Assembly (NCBI GenBank): GCA_951799405.1
Contig: OX637353.1
Location: forward strand, 11,284,001 to 11,348,000
Reading direction: 5' to 3'
Source: Agapetus fuscipes
Lineage: Eukaryota; Arthropoda; Insecta; Trichoptera; Glossosomatidae
DNA length: 64,000 nucleotides
Shown: piece by piece, positions 11,837 through 22,899 of the stretch
Numbering within the stretch: position 1 is the first letter of the stretch
Layout of the letters: every line of letters starts with the position of its first letter
The notes under the pieces: model-generated
Seen by the model: only the letters and a program-made list of their open reading frames with translations
Database searches by the model: none
What the model was told of the DNA's origin: nothing
Position numbers and translations under genes: made by a program

Positions 11837-14800
11837 ATGCCGAATTTCACTGAAATATTTTCAGCTTTTCAGAAGCACATCGGTGAAGAACAAGAAATAA
11901 GAGAGGTGACGGCATGACTTCTTTACTTTTAGTTTTCCTTGAAGCAAGAAAGTAGAGTGCAGTTCCCTGTACGATTTATTAATTATTTCAATACATTGCC
12001 GGCGCCTTGAAAATTAAATGACTCTTGAATCCCATGTGCCACCTTCTATGTAAATATTGATATTTTCTCAACCTGTTTGTCTTCTGTGTTCTAGGGTATT
12101 TTTTCTTATTTGAGGTTATACCTATTCATTAACTTTAATGACGTATTTATTTTAGGGTATCAACAAAACAGTCAAAGAAATCCAAAAGTTGTCAAGAGAG
12201 ATAAATGCTACTCTTCAAGTGATTCACCATGATGAGAGCAAGAGTAAGAACCTGATGAATTAATTCATATTTTTCCATGTATTTTTTTTTAAGTAACCCT
12301 GTGCGGGAGACTCCTTAGATTCAAGAGACTCTAGGGGTCTATGACACTTGTTGTATTGTCGCAAAGGTGTCGGTGATGTGGCAGTTGTCTGCAATAACTG
12401 TTTATTCAGCTTTGTCTATCTTCAGTTTCAGAAGCTTGTGGCAAGGCGCGAGCCATTTTTGAAGATGTCCGAACTTCTTATGCACACCTTGCAACCACAT
12501 TCCCATCCGCAGACTATTACAGGTTTTGTATTCTTTACATATCATCATGTTTTACCCCTCCATTCTGCATCCGATGGAGTCTGCAGATTTAAGTTAGGGG
12601 GAAAATGGTGTCATTTGGCCGGGTTGTTACGGACTTTAATTCCGAATCTGACCACCGCCATCCTGTCAAAATAAAATATTTCACTAGAGACCAGACGTGC
12701 AGTCATACTTCAGTAGGTATTTAGAAATAGAAGATTCTAGATTGGTACATAGAGCTTGTATCACGTCGGTCATCGGATGTCAACTTACATATATTTCACA
12801 ATCATTGTTCCTCGACTTATAGGTTGGTATGCGGCTGACCACCCATACTGTAAAAAATGATTCACTTTACCAATGTCACCCCTGTTTCGGGAAGGACGGC
12901 AAGAGTTGCAGGGCTTATGTTCATTTGAGATTGGGTTTTTATAATGTAGGTCCACATGCGGCATGTGTTAGCGCGAAAGTATACATGTCTGCTTGTGGGA
13001 ATGCACTTAATATAAATCTTAAATGATAATATCCTTGCAGCTTAGATTAGATAGTTCAGGGTAGAGCCTGAGTAAAAAGTGAAACAACTAATGAATTAAT
13101 ACCGCTAAGGGGCCTGCTGTGGAGAACCGTTGGGGGCCCCGAACCACATATCCCCTCCTCACAAAAATATATGACATTTGTTGGAGGGAACCTTGTCTTG
13201 TCCATTTTGTAAAAAAAATGTAGAAATATTTTTCCATCCAATTTTATACAAGTCGCTTGGGGCATCTTTGGTCCCGGAAGTATATTTTTCTAAAACGTGT
13301 TGGGGCTCCTTAGGACGCAGGGGCTAGTTCAGTCGCACCACTCGAACCACCCTTAATCCGGGCCTGGTTGTTATTATGGCGTGGAGCAATGTACACGCTC
13401 CTGTTTAGCTAGCCAAGAAGCTTGTTACACTAGCGCCTTATAAAGAAGGATAGATGGTAATCAACCAAAACTGTCAAGTGTACACATCTTATTTAATTTA
13501 AAAGATGTAAATTTCCACGAACAAACATATTTCATTATATTACATCCGCCTTGGTGTCATTAATTTTTTTTTATACACAACAGGTTACCTTTGTTACAGT
13601 GCACCAGTCATTAACATGCTTGGAGGAACTCTTTCTTAATCCTCATAAGTATTTATATTGATTTGAAGTACATCTAGGTTAGTCAGCTAATTCTTACAAT
13701 GCTATCAATTGGTAAGAATGAGTACAGAATTGCCGTTTGAAATTTTATGCTAGAATTCTGTGACTTGCAAGATATGTTAACTGTTTTTATTGTTGGTTTC
13801 CAGGTATCGTGACCACTGGAAGTATGTGACTCAACAGCTGTGCTTTGCTGCGGCTCTCATTGTATGGCTGGAGGTGGGAATCCTCATATCACGGGAGACT
13901 GCAGCAGAATTACTGGGCAGTATGTACCATCACACGTATAAATCTATGAAATATTCACTCTAAATTAACCTTTTTGCTTCTGAATATTGTAGCTATATGA
14001 ATGAATACTTTTTCAAGCACATTTTTAAAAACATTTATTGATTTCCTACCTTAATTGATTGACGACACTTCAAACCATGTGAACATCACATTTATTAGTT
14101 ATTCATTAACAAAAATCACTAAGGTTTATCACGTATTTCGACTTGCAGTCTTTTGAATTTTTGAACATAGATGTCAGGGATAAGTTCAAAGTTGGATGAT
14201 GTCTATGATTCACAGCCGTGCTGTATGCAAATTTACACTTGACGTCTATGCATGTCGCTCGCAGTTGAAGGGTTAAATTGTATGAGTGGCAAACATATTT
14301 TCCCCGCTGAGGTGAGTGTGAGGGGGCAGACCCTGAGGTTAGCGGGGAATAAATGAAATAAAATAAATAAAAGGTGCTGTCAGTTTGATGCAGCTTCGGC
14401 GTCAAATACACTTATTTTGGGAACCGTGCTTTCCGGATCGCGGGACCAATGGAGTGCAACAGACTGCCACCCGAAGGGGGGAGTTTGGTACCTGTGTTAA
14501 AGGTGCAGATTTATAAAAGAGAGAGGGCCTTTGAGGTGTGGCGCACACAAAAGTAGCACTATTTTGTCATGTAGAAAATTGAAATAAATTATCCTCACAT
14601 GTGTATATTCATAATTCAATATTGAGATTATTTTTTTCTTTTGATTTTGTTTGCAGTTAAGAGCAAAGAGGACGACTCGGGATTCCATTTAGACATTGAA
14701 GACTTTCTCATTGGCCTTCTGGAACTGTCATCTGAATTAGTGAGTACAGAAGAGAAATCACATCAGCCATTTCTATTGAACTCGTAAATTAATTATTTAT

Positions 14801-15446
14801 TGTAACGAGTTGATTCATTTGTTTCAGGCCCGATTTGCCGTTAATTGCGTCACACGAGGAGATTACAGCAAGCCCTTGCAGATATCACAGTTCGTAATGG
14901 AACTAAACGCTGGGTTCAGGTTTGTACATACTGAAGATTGTCAATAAAAATAATCTGAATAGATTTTGATCCGTCTAGAATTTTTTTATAAATAAGTACA
15001 AGACCGATGTTCTGTTACATCGCCAACAAAAAAACAATGCACTCGGCACAAATTTCAGATAAAAAATTGAGATGCCGCATGGTTAGATTGTTAAGGAGAA
15101 AGCAAACTTTCACTTAATCGGTTCCATTACATTATCCCGCCAAGAAAAAATCTTTTGAGTTCATTATTTTGGAAAAAATAACTAGCATCTCAATATTATC
15201 TCCACCGTATTCAATTAATGTTTATATCTGTTATTAAATTTTTCACATAACCATTATTTAATTGATACAAAGTGTATTCACACTATGAAATTGATTTACT
15301 TCTATATTTGCAGGCTGCTGAACTTGAAGAATGATTACCTCCGAAAACGTTTTGATGGCCTGAAGTACGACGTCAAGAAAATTGAAGAAGTTGTCTATGA
15401 CTTGAGCATCAGAAATTTGGCGCCAGTTCCAGTTGAATCGCCTTAA
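11837..15446 (+). CDS. trsn: Translin, complete, seven coding exons
   Basis: Exons 11837-11905, 12156-12243, 12426-12522, 13804-13919, 14657-14739, 14828-14919 and 15314-15446 join without a frame break into 225 aa, close to the 228 aa of vertebrate translin. All introns are GT-AG. Conserved family stretches are visible: EIFSAFQ near the N-terminus, YYRYRDHW, GFHLDIEDFLIG, GDYSKPLQISQFV, and KKIEEVVYDLSIR near the end. Translin is an all-helical single-stranded nucleic acid-binding protein. With Trax it forms the C3PO endoribonuclease, which acts in passenger-strand removal and tRNA processing; translin itself is the RNA-binding subunit. The start is the first ATG in frame with the conserved N-terminus. 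Intron 3 holds an R250 repeat, a hAT-type end and a MITE fragment. The C-terminal tail (after SIRN) is short and Pro-rich. Intron 2 has tandem acceptors 5 bases apart; only the first keeps frame. Confidence 0.95.
12285..12372 (-). repeat. SINE1 tail A fragment in translin intron 2
   Basis: Poly-T, then CCTGTGCGGGAGACTCC and TCTAGGGGTCTATGACACTT. Confidence 0.75.
12568..12662. repeat. Fragment of the TGGAGTCTGCA MITE
   Basis: GATGGAGTCTGCAGATTTAA plus TGTCATTTGGCC, equivalent to one end of the element at 22267-22891. In translin intron 3. Confidence 0.45.
12806..13055 (+). repeat. R250 in translin intron 3
   Basis: Near full length, sense to translin. Confidence 0.8.
13080..13372. mobile_element. 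hAT-type non-coding remnant in translin intron 3
   Basis: Ends in TTAATCCGGGCCTGG (13351-13365), the inverted terminus also seen at 53375-53390. No transposase remains. Confidence 0.4.
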
Positions 15447-15650
15447 AATTCTTATAACTACAAGCCTATTCAACATACCTAAAAAAAGAGAGCTATACTT
15501 TAATGTATCTTATCCTTATCCTACCTAATAAGGAAGGTTTATTGTGGTCATACATACGTAATAACATAGCATTTATTTAAACAACTGTTCCAGGAGTATT
15601 TTTATGCTAGATTTAATATTTTCTTCTTTATACTAGGTTTAATGTTTTTG

Positions 15651-15656
15651 AATAAA
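15651..15656 (+). promoter_or_regulatory. trsn: Polyadenylation signal of translin
   Basis: AATAAA, 205 bases after the translin stop and 85 bases before the convergent RpS10 stop codon. Confidence 0.6.
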
Positions 15657-15740
15657 AACAATGCACTTCAAATTTTTTTTGAGTTTTATTTATATAAGAA
15701 CATCAAGTTACAAATATGTTTTTTTATTTATAAAATAAAA

Positions 15741-17979
15741 TTACTGTGGTGCTGGCTTGCCTCGGCCGAATCCTCCTCTCTGTGAACAAACCAATACAGA
15801 TTATTAATAGTGGGTAAAAAAAATGCCTTGAGTGTTTAATCAATCACACCTCAAGAGCCCCCCCCCCCCCCCTTGAGTTTTTCATCGTCGTTACAAAGCA
15901 CCAGACTGGACGGACCTTTTCTGACAGATTTTTGGTAAAGGCAATGAATTGTTCGAATCAGCGAAGAGCATTTTGGAAATATTTTTTTGTGCTCTGCCAG
16001 AAATCAAACTCTTGACCATCCGATTATGAGTCCGAAGCGTTAACCACTAGACTACGGACCGGTCAAATATTAGATCACCTGGCGATATAAATGGTTAAGA
16101 TATTGAGTAAGATGATAAATTAAATTCTTGCTCATTGAGAATCTAGACAAATTTTGTTTTATCTATAATCTAAGTTGCAACGATATATTGTAACATTCAA
16201 AGCTCATATCAAATGCATGCCCACAAACAAACACATGTAAGTTCGCGCGTACAAATGCTGAATGTGTACTTTAACAATTAAAATTCAAACCTCAAATAAA
16301 CATAAGCCCTGCAACTTTTGCCGACCTTCCCTGGAACACGGGTGACATTGGCAAAGTGTACTATCTTTTTACAGTATGGGTGGTCAGCCTCATACCAACC
16401 TATAAGTCAAGGAAGTGAACATGAATCTAATGTGTGAATATGAAATTCATGGCTTGCTAACATGTAAGTAAAGAAAAAAGAAGCTTACGAATTCCACGTT
16501 GGCCGTGCCGGTGCCCACATCGGCCTTCTTGTCGGCCTGGTGCGCTGGTGGTGCCCGCCTGTATGCGCTGCGGTCCTCTCCGGGCCTTCCTCCCTCAGGC
16601 CGGCCTCCTCCTGAGGCACGCGCTCGGGTCATCTCCGGCCTGTTGGGCTTCTTCAGGGTAGCCGGGACAATCTCGGCGGGCAGGTGAAGGTATGTGCGCA
16701 GGAACTCAATGCCCTCGTTCGTCAAGTACCTGAGAACAAGATGCGATAACTATAAACACTGTTTTTTTTTTATTAGGATGATTTATTTGGTGAGCGCTGT
16801 TTTTGTGTGAATCACACCTTAAGAGCCCTCTGCAAGCTTGGTCGTCTCTGTAGAAAGTGCCAATTCTCAAGCAAGACCCAGTTGTAAGGCAGGATGAACC
16901 TTTAGTGACCGGTCTTTGGTAAAGGTATATGAATTTTTCATTCAGCGAAGAGCATATTTGAAAATATAAATTAAATTCGGCTTTATTGCTGTTAAACAAC
17001 TTCAAACATTACTCCGAATCATAACTCGTTGTTGTTTTTGATTGACTGTGAGCTCACGCGGCACCCACTTTATGCAAAGCTTTCGCATGTCCAAATATTT
17101 CTGAATAATATGATGTACACGTTCCTTTGATATCTTCGGAGTGTCAGCTATCTCGCTTATCTTCATTTTACGGTCATTCAAAATTATTTTGTAGATTTTG
17201 TTGATGTTTTCTGCCGTAACCACCTCTTTCGGCGTCCACTGCGTTGTGCATCGTCTGTGTCTGTACAACCAGGTGTAAATTCACGAAACCAATATTTTAC
17301 ATTTGTTTGTGCTGGTGCAGAGTCCGGGTCACATTTATCAATCCATTGTTTGGTTTGCACAGAAATATTATTTCCCATCAAAAAGCAATGATGAATCAAC
17401 ACACAAAATCCGTTTTTATCATTTTTTTTCACAATAACAAAATACGCTTCAATCTAAACACTATATCTCATAAAATAATAGTCAGTTAGATGTCAAATTT
17501 GTACACGTATCTTTTGAAGGTTGGTTATAAATGAAAATCATATGGAATTGATACTAGTGGCGCCATATGTGTCAGGACAAAGACTTATCTACCAACCCAA
17601 TAAAGAACTAGGGTTCTTAACGGCCAATAACGAAATATTTGTTTGCCTCTGCGAGAAAGTATGGAATCATTATTACTAGCTTGAAACAAATATTAAAGGC
17701 AAAGTATAATACATGATTCAAATTAGTTAATACAAGATGTAGGAGAAGAAATAGAAGTAAAAATGGGACAAATACTAACCAATAGAAATGTCTCCAGGCG
17801 AACTGTTCCTTGACATATCCGCGAGACTTCAGGCTCTGCATGGCTTTGATAACATGTAGATTGGAAATCTGTTCCAATTCAGGATGTTTCGGTGCATGGA
17901 AGTCCTTCTTGGCGACCATAACACCCTCTTTGAAGAGGTACTCATAGATCGAGACTCGGCTCTGTTTGGGCATCAACAT
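15741..17979 (-). CDS. RpS10: 40S ribosomal protein S10 (eS10), complete, three coding exons
   Basis: Coding exons on the minus strand are 17979-17780, 16729-16489 and 15779-15741, giving 159 aa. The N-terminus MLMPKQSR and the stretch [19 protein letters not shown] are hallmark eS10 sequence: a winged-helix S10/plectin domain covering about residues 3-95. The middle exon adds [17 protein letters not shown] and a low-complexity Arg/Gly/Pro linker. The last exon gives the basic tail [12 protein letters not shown]. eS10 sits on the head of the 40S subunit near the mRNA entry channel. The start is the first ATG after a TTTTTTAG acceptor at 17981-17982, one base before the codon. Intron 1 of the coding part (16730-17779) carries a broken mariner and a SINE. 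The gene is convergent with translin. Confidence 0.96.
15843..16075 (-). mobile_element. SINE1, divergent, tRNA-like head without 5S unit
   Basis: tRNA-like region at 16000-16075 has CCGTAGTCTAGTGGTTAACG; a 14-base C run interrupts the tail near 15860. It lies in the last RpS10 intron. Confidence 0.7.
16160..16417 (-). repeat. R250 in RpS10 last intron
   Basis: Near full length, same strand as RpS10. Confidence 0.8.
16773..16972 (-). repeat. SINE1 tail B and body fragment fused to mariner
   Basis: Ends abruptly at 16972 where mariner coding begins; no tRNA unit. Confidence 0.7.
16973..17520 (-). pseudogene. mariner transposase N-terminal half, frameshifted
   Basis: Two minus-strand frames together read as a mariner-family transposase N-terminus. 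17432 to about 17230 gives [19 protein letters not shown] and [13 protein letters not shown]. 17268-17002 gives [38 protein letters not shown] and [14 protein letters not shown] third short piece ([10 protein letters not shown]) ends at about 16975. These are the paired helix-turn-helix DNA-binding domains. The DD34D catalytic half is missing. The break at 16973 joins a SINE directly. It lies in an RpS10 intron, antisense to nothing and on the RpS10 strand. Confidence 0.85.
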
Positions 17980-18259
17980 CCTAAAAAATTAAAACACAAC
18001 AATGTTACTCATAGTTTATTAAACATTTGGGAAGCATTTGCAGGCTTGAGAGTGCATATTTAAGTTATTAAACACGACATTTTTTTGACATTTAACCCCA
18101 CGAACACTTATGTCAAAATATTGATATTTGTCGTGTTTATTCACTAAAATAGTCAATTTTGCGGGTTTTTCGCAAGACGATCAATGCATCTATGCAAAAG
18201 CACCAAAATTAAAGTAAAAGATTGCACAGAATTGAAAGGATTAACAAAATACAACATAC

Positions 18260-18294
18260 TTGATGTTTTTTGGTTAACTCGGAAAACCGGAAAG
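18260..18294 (-). promoter_or_regulatory. RpS10: Probable RpS10 5' UTR exon with TOP-type start
   Basis: On the minus strand a C followed by pyrimidines (CTTTCC, from 18294) begins a ~35-base segment that ends at a GTATGT donor (18259-18254). It could join the acceptor at 17981-17982. Short 5' UTRs starting with a terminal oligopyrimidine tract are the norm for ribosomal protein genes. The exact start is inferred. Confidence 0.5.
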
Positions 18295-18401
18295 AAACGG
18301 CGCTGTCACAAATGATGCCAGTATGAAAAAAAGGAAGAGAAGGTTTAATTTATTTGATTGGTAGGTATTTATTGAAAAAAATGCGTGCTCTATAAGGAAT
18401 C

Positions 18402-18652
18402 TAATCTAATCTAAGTTGCAAAGATATGTTACATTGGAGATTCACATTACATGCATTCTCACAACCAGACATGTACAACTTCACGCTTGCACATGCCTCA
18501 TGTGAGCATACAACATAAAAACCAAATCTCAAATGGACATACACCCTGCAACTCTTGCCGTCCTTCCCTGTAACAGGGGTGACATTGGCAAATTGAACCA
18601 TTTTTACAGTATGGGTGGTCGGCCGCATACCAACCTATAAGTCAAGGAACAT
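18402..18652 (-). repeat. R250 upstream of RpS10
   Basis: About 110 bp upstream of the inferred RpS10 transcription start. Confidence 0.8.
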
Positions 18653-18860
18653 ACACGACAATTTTCATTTTTTAAATCAATAAATAATATAATATAGGTA
18701 CTTAAATAATAAGGAAACAACTCAAAAATCTTTTTTCATATAAATCACACAAATAATCAGGTCGGAAAGAAATGCAGGTTGCAGCGTGTTAATTTGATGA
18801 CTTTTGTTTTTGATGAATTTGTGACTCAATGACACTCCAAGAGCGCTTAGTAGTTTACTA

Positions 18861-18985
18861 GGCGAAAGAGTATGTCTTCATCCTCCTCTTTAGCTTCTTA
18901 ATCGTCCTAGACCCCCGGATTTCTGGTGGCAGTTGATTCCAGTACATATATAAATACTTTTCATGGTAAAATTTCCCTTCCGCCC
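18861..18985 (-). pseudogene. Short CR1/L2-like RT C-terminal fragment
   Basis: The minus strand reads YWNQLPPEIRGSRTIKKLKR followed by MKTYSF and a stop, equivalent to the LPVEVRT...FKKKLKTYMF end of the copy at 50131. Confidence 0.6.
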
Positions 18986-19006
18986 AACAATAAATAATAA
19001 TGATAA

Positions 19007-19277
19007 TATTAGGATGATTTATTTGGTGAGCGCTGTTTTTGTGTGTATCACACCTCAAGAGCCCTTTGCGAGACTGGTCGTCGCTGTAGAAACAGTTTTG
19101 TAAGGTTGGATGAACCTTTCAGTGACCGGTCTTTGGTAAAGGTGAATGAATTTTTCAACCCAGCGAAGAGCACATTTGGAAATATGAATAGTATATTTTT
19201 GTTCTCTGCCAGGATTCGAATTCACAACCTTCCATTTACAAGTCCGAAGTGTTGCCACTGGACTACGGACCGGTCCA
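19007..19277 (-). mobile_element. SINE1 copy, tRNA-like head, tail type B
   Basis: Head at 19277-19205 (ACCGGTCCGTAGTCCAGTGG); no 5S unit. Confidence 0.8.
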
Positions 19278-19818
19278 AAAATCTCACTATATTTCAATTT
19301 AGGATATGCGTGGAAAAAATTCTGGAAGGAATTTCTTGGTTTCGGGATTCTTTGAAGTCACGCAGTCAGAAACATTTCTGAAGTGAGTGAAGAAATTTGG
19401 AAGTAAATCGTAGAAGAGTTTGAGAGTGAAGCTTGGTGAAGACCGGTCGATCTGTATTGTTTGTGATAGTTGCATGAGCTTCAGGATTGGGAAGAATTTA
19501 ATAAAGAAAGAGAAACATCATTATTAATAATACGGGTTTATTACATGCAGATCACCCTTCTCTCGGTCAGGCCCGGCTGCGACTGCCCGGGTCATCAACC
19601 CGTCATCGGGGCACCCTACCCAGGGCCCTCCCCCAATCTTTTCCAGCCTTGGAATCAGCTGCTGTGTTCAGCTCTTTTTAATTCATCATTTGGATGTTTG
19701 CCAGAGGGGTTGGTAACTACCTGTGGTCCGCAGGAACTATTTCACTTCCCCCCTACCCTCCAGGTAAGCCTGATGAGCAATCCCCTATCCCCCAATTTTA
19801 GGGACCCGTAGTCTAAGG

Positions 19819-21320
19819 CAGCGGTTCCCAAATTCTTTTGGCCATGGAACCCTTTTTGGCTCACCGTTTTTGTGCGGAACCCTAGCTAGGCCCTAGAGTC
19901 TAGAAGGGCCTAGAGCTCAAGTAAGAAGTAAACTAACTGTAACATTGTTTTTTTACGTGAGATCACACCCTACTTACTGAGGCTTTTTGGCTTGGTGTTT
20001 GCATCTTGTAAGTATAGTTTGACTTTAAAATAAAGACTTTTTAAGATAAAAACATTTATTTAGTTTTAACAAAAAGATATAATTACTTTAGTTAGATGAA
20101 CTTAATGTGAAGAATGAAATCTTTTCATAGTTTTTGACAAAATAACATTGAAGTCAGGTTTTATGTCTGACAATTGGATTCGAAGGTCTGGTGCAGCATT
20201 CAGCCTACTAGTAAACTTATTTTTCGTGTAGGCGTAAGCTGAAAACCCAGCCTCGCATCTATAAGTTGACACAAATGGAAGAAACGCCATGATAGCCTTT
20301 TCGACGATGCCCGGGTATTTGTTTTTCAGGCCAAACCAAAATTGGCTCGGGTACGTGGTAGCTTTTGATTCGAAAAGTTGTTTGAGTGTGGATGAATTTT
20401 TAATATCAATTAAATTTTCATACTCCGACACAGTCAATGTTGAAGGTTTGGTATGAATCCTAAATGGATTTCCGACGCATTCGATATCCTGTAACTGTAA
20501 CTTTTCCTCTGGAAAATATTCGTCCAAAGACTTTTTCAGGTTTGTCAAATGTTCACGTATACTTTTTTCCACGTCTGCAGCGATTTGAAGATGATTTTTT
20601 TCGAGAAATTGCTGGAGTAGCGGAAAGCAGTCATAACTCTTTTGTCCAAGACATTCAATCCAGAAGGCGATTTTCCCTTTCAATAAAGATATTTTGTCGC
20701 TCACTGTAAACATGGTTATCTGTCTTCCCTGCAGAGAGCTGCTCACTATGTTCAATTTATCAAATATATCGGCCAAATAAGCCAATCTCACTGACCATCG
20801 CTCGTCGCGCAACAGTTCGAGATGGTTAGCACTTGCAGGTGAAGGGAGGGTCTGTAAGAAAACTTTCAGTTCATCGCGCAATTCGTATAATCTGGTTAAA
20901 ACCCTTCCCCTGGAAAGCCATCTCACTTCCGTGTGTAGAAGGAGTGATTGGTGCGGACTTTCTGTGTCTTCACACGTCTTTTTGAATAGCCTTCGCCGCC
21001 GCAGCTCCCCGTGCGTCCGCCAGACCTTGCTACCCGTCGCCAACTCGTATTAATTACACTCGCGAGCGGTACCTACTTACATAGATAGGTACCTAAACTA
21101 AACGGAATTTAGGAATACAGTATTTTAAATTAAGATAATAATTACGTTCATTTATAAAATTACCATATCTATATCTAAATATATCAAAGGTACAAGTAAA
21201 GCGATTTAAAATAGCTAGAATTAGAAAAAAAAACATCGAAATCTTGAATATTTTCGCGGAACCCCTGAGAGCCTTCTACGGAACCCCAGGGTTCCGCGGA
21301 ACACCATTCGGGAACCGCTG
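19819..21320 (-). mobile_element. hAT transposon, internally deleted, with perfect 8-bp target duplication
   Basis: Termini are inverted: CAGCGGTTCCCAAATTC on the left, and CAGCGGTTCCCGAATGG read inward from the right. Both are flanked by the identical octamer GTCTAAGG (19811-19818 and 21321-21328). An 8-bp duplication is diagnostic of hAT. At 1502 bp it is shorter than autonomous elements because the 5' half of the transposase is gone. Confidence 0.93.
20102..21043 (-). pseudogene. hAT transposase C-terminal half (ZBED5/FAM200-like)
   Basis: 313 codons open on the minus strand. The stretch LLLHTEVRWLSRGRVLTRLY is the signature of the ZBED5/FAM200/SCAND3-type hAT transposase family. It is followed by KISLLKGKIAFW and near the end by the dimerisation region (FLPFVSTYRCEAGFSAY, then TKNKFTSRL). 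The N-terminal BED zinc finger and the first catalytic Asp region are absent; the junction lies about residue 18, before LFKKTCED. The protein is probably not an active transposase, yet the remaining frame has no stop. This lineage has repeatedly been domesticated in animals, but the flanking inverted repeats and target duplication show that this copy is a transposon. Confidence 0.88.
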
Positions 21321-21374
21321 GTCTAAGGATCACAGGTTCCCTTGAAGTTTCTCTGTGTAGCACTATGGCTATCA

Positions 21375-21905
21375 ATGTTTTATAATCTAAGTTGTAAAAA
21401 TATATTATATTTAAGATTCATATTACATGCATTCCCACAAGCAGAAATGTATAAGTTTAGCTTATGCATGTGGGCCTACAACTTAAAACCTAATTTCAAA
21501 TGAACATAAGTCCTACTCCAAATTGTCCGGTCGATAGCTCAGGTGGTAGAGTGCTTGCATTCCATGCCGAAAGCTCGGGTTCGAATCCCACCGAGGGTGT
21601 CAGAAATGATTTCCCGTTTCGGTGTTTATTTCAAACCCCAAAATATAAAATACCGGCAAGGTTTACTCAGCCTTCACAAGAAATGAGTACCAGCACTCTC
21701 GGGAGCTGGGAAACCTCCACTTCAACTGAAGTGGTTGGCGTAAGGCCGACCCCCTTACCTGTAAAAATAAATAGGTTCGACTCGCCACATGCGACCCCTT
21801 CGGGGATAACGCGGCAAGAAGTTACACTATATGTGTAGCTTAGTTGTTGTTGTTGTTGTTGTCCTACAACTCATGTCGATCTTCCCTGAAACTGGGATCC
21901 TCTAA
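21375..21905 (-). repeat. R250 split by SINE2
   Basis: Parts 21375-21530 and 21862-21905 read continuously once the SINE2 is ignored. Confidence 0.75.
21530..21862 (+). mobile_element. SINE2 (tRNA-derived), full length, inserted in an R250 copy
   Basis: Head resembles a complete tRNA: GTCGATAGCTCAGGTGGTAG (box A) and GCTCGGGTTCGAATCCCACC (box B). Body contains TTTCGGTGTTTATTTCAAAC. The 3' end is a (TTG)n run at 21842-21861. The flanking GTCCTAC on both sides is the likely target duplication. Confidence 0.88.
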
Positions 21906-22266
21906 AAAAATATTGTTAGTAATACTTACATAAAAAATAAAACCAAGACAATGTTTTTCCTCAAAATTTATTTAGCTTAAAAGATAAAAAATGAAACATT
22001 GCTTAGTATTCTTATAGTCATACATAGCGAGTGTCGGCTATGACAGATTTCCAATCCACGGTTCACAGGATGTGATGTAGGCATTTATTATATGTTGCAT
22101 GTTTCTTATGTTCTCTATGCCAGTACAGGAAGAAATACATGCGATTATATATTTAGTAAAAACACAACCAAGTGGGCATAATCATACATAAACAAATAGT
22201 ATTTCAGTATCCGGTTTATTGCCATGATATATATAAATTGCAATTAATCAAATTCAATCATAGCTA

Positions 22267-22891
22267 TGGAGTCTGCACATTAAAAATTCCATGACGTTAC
22301 ATGTTGCCACCATTAGTAAATAAAAATTTGAATCCAGATAATAATTGGACCGGTCCGTAGTCCGTAGTGGCAACACTTCGGACTCGCAAATGGAAGGTTG
22401 TGGATTCGGATCCCGGCGGAGCACAAAAATATACCATTTATATTTCGAATGTGCTCTTCGCTGGGTTGAAAAATTCATAAGCCTTTACCAATGACCGGTC
22501 ACCAAAGGTCCATCCAGCCTTACAGCAACTGGGTCTTGCTTGAGTATTGGCGCTTTGTAGCGACGACCAAGCTCGTACACCTCTGCGGCACTACAACAAG
22601 TGTCATAGACCCCTAGAGTCTCCCGCACAGGATTTTCTTAAAAAAATAAATAAATAAATAAGGGATTTTCAATTTAATTTTACAGCATTTTGAAGTACCT
22701 ACACATAGAAAGATTTTGATGACAAATATAGTATGAAAATGTTTAGTCTCAAGTATAATACTTTATTTTCACGGACCGTGGTGGGTAGATTTGGAACTAA
22801 GGTCCTTAGCAACCATTCAGCCAATCACAAAGCTTAGCAATCTAGCCAAATGACGTCATATTTTTTCCCTGATTTAAATGTGCAGACTCCA
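22267..22891. mobile_element. TA-flanked MITE carrying a SINE1
   Basis: Ends TGGAGTCTGCACATT and its inverse AATGTGCAGACTCCA, each bordered by TA, as for Tc1/mariner-type MITEs. SINE1 occupies 22349-22655. Confidence 0.7.
22349..22655 (+). mobile_element. SINE1 copy, tRNA-like head, tail type A with (AAAT)n
   Basis: Inserted inside the TA-flanked MITE 22267-22891. The tail becomes AAATAAATAAATAAATAA. Confidence 0.85.
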
Positions 22892-22899
22892 TAATAAAC

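Noticed and set aside
21530..21605. Candidate tRNA gene
   Set aside because: Has tRNA-like boxes A and B but is the head of a dispersed SINE with a body and (TTG)n tail, and similar heads occur elsewhere.
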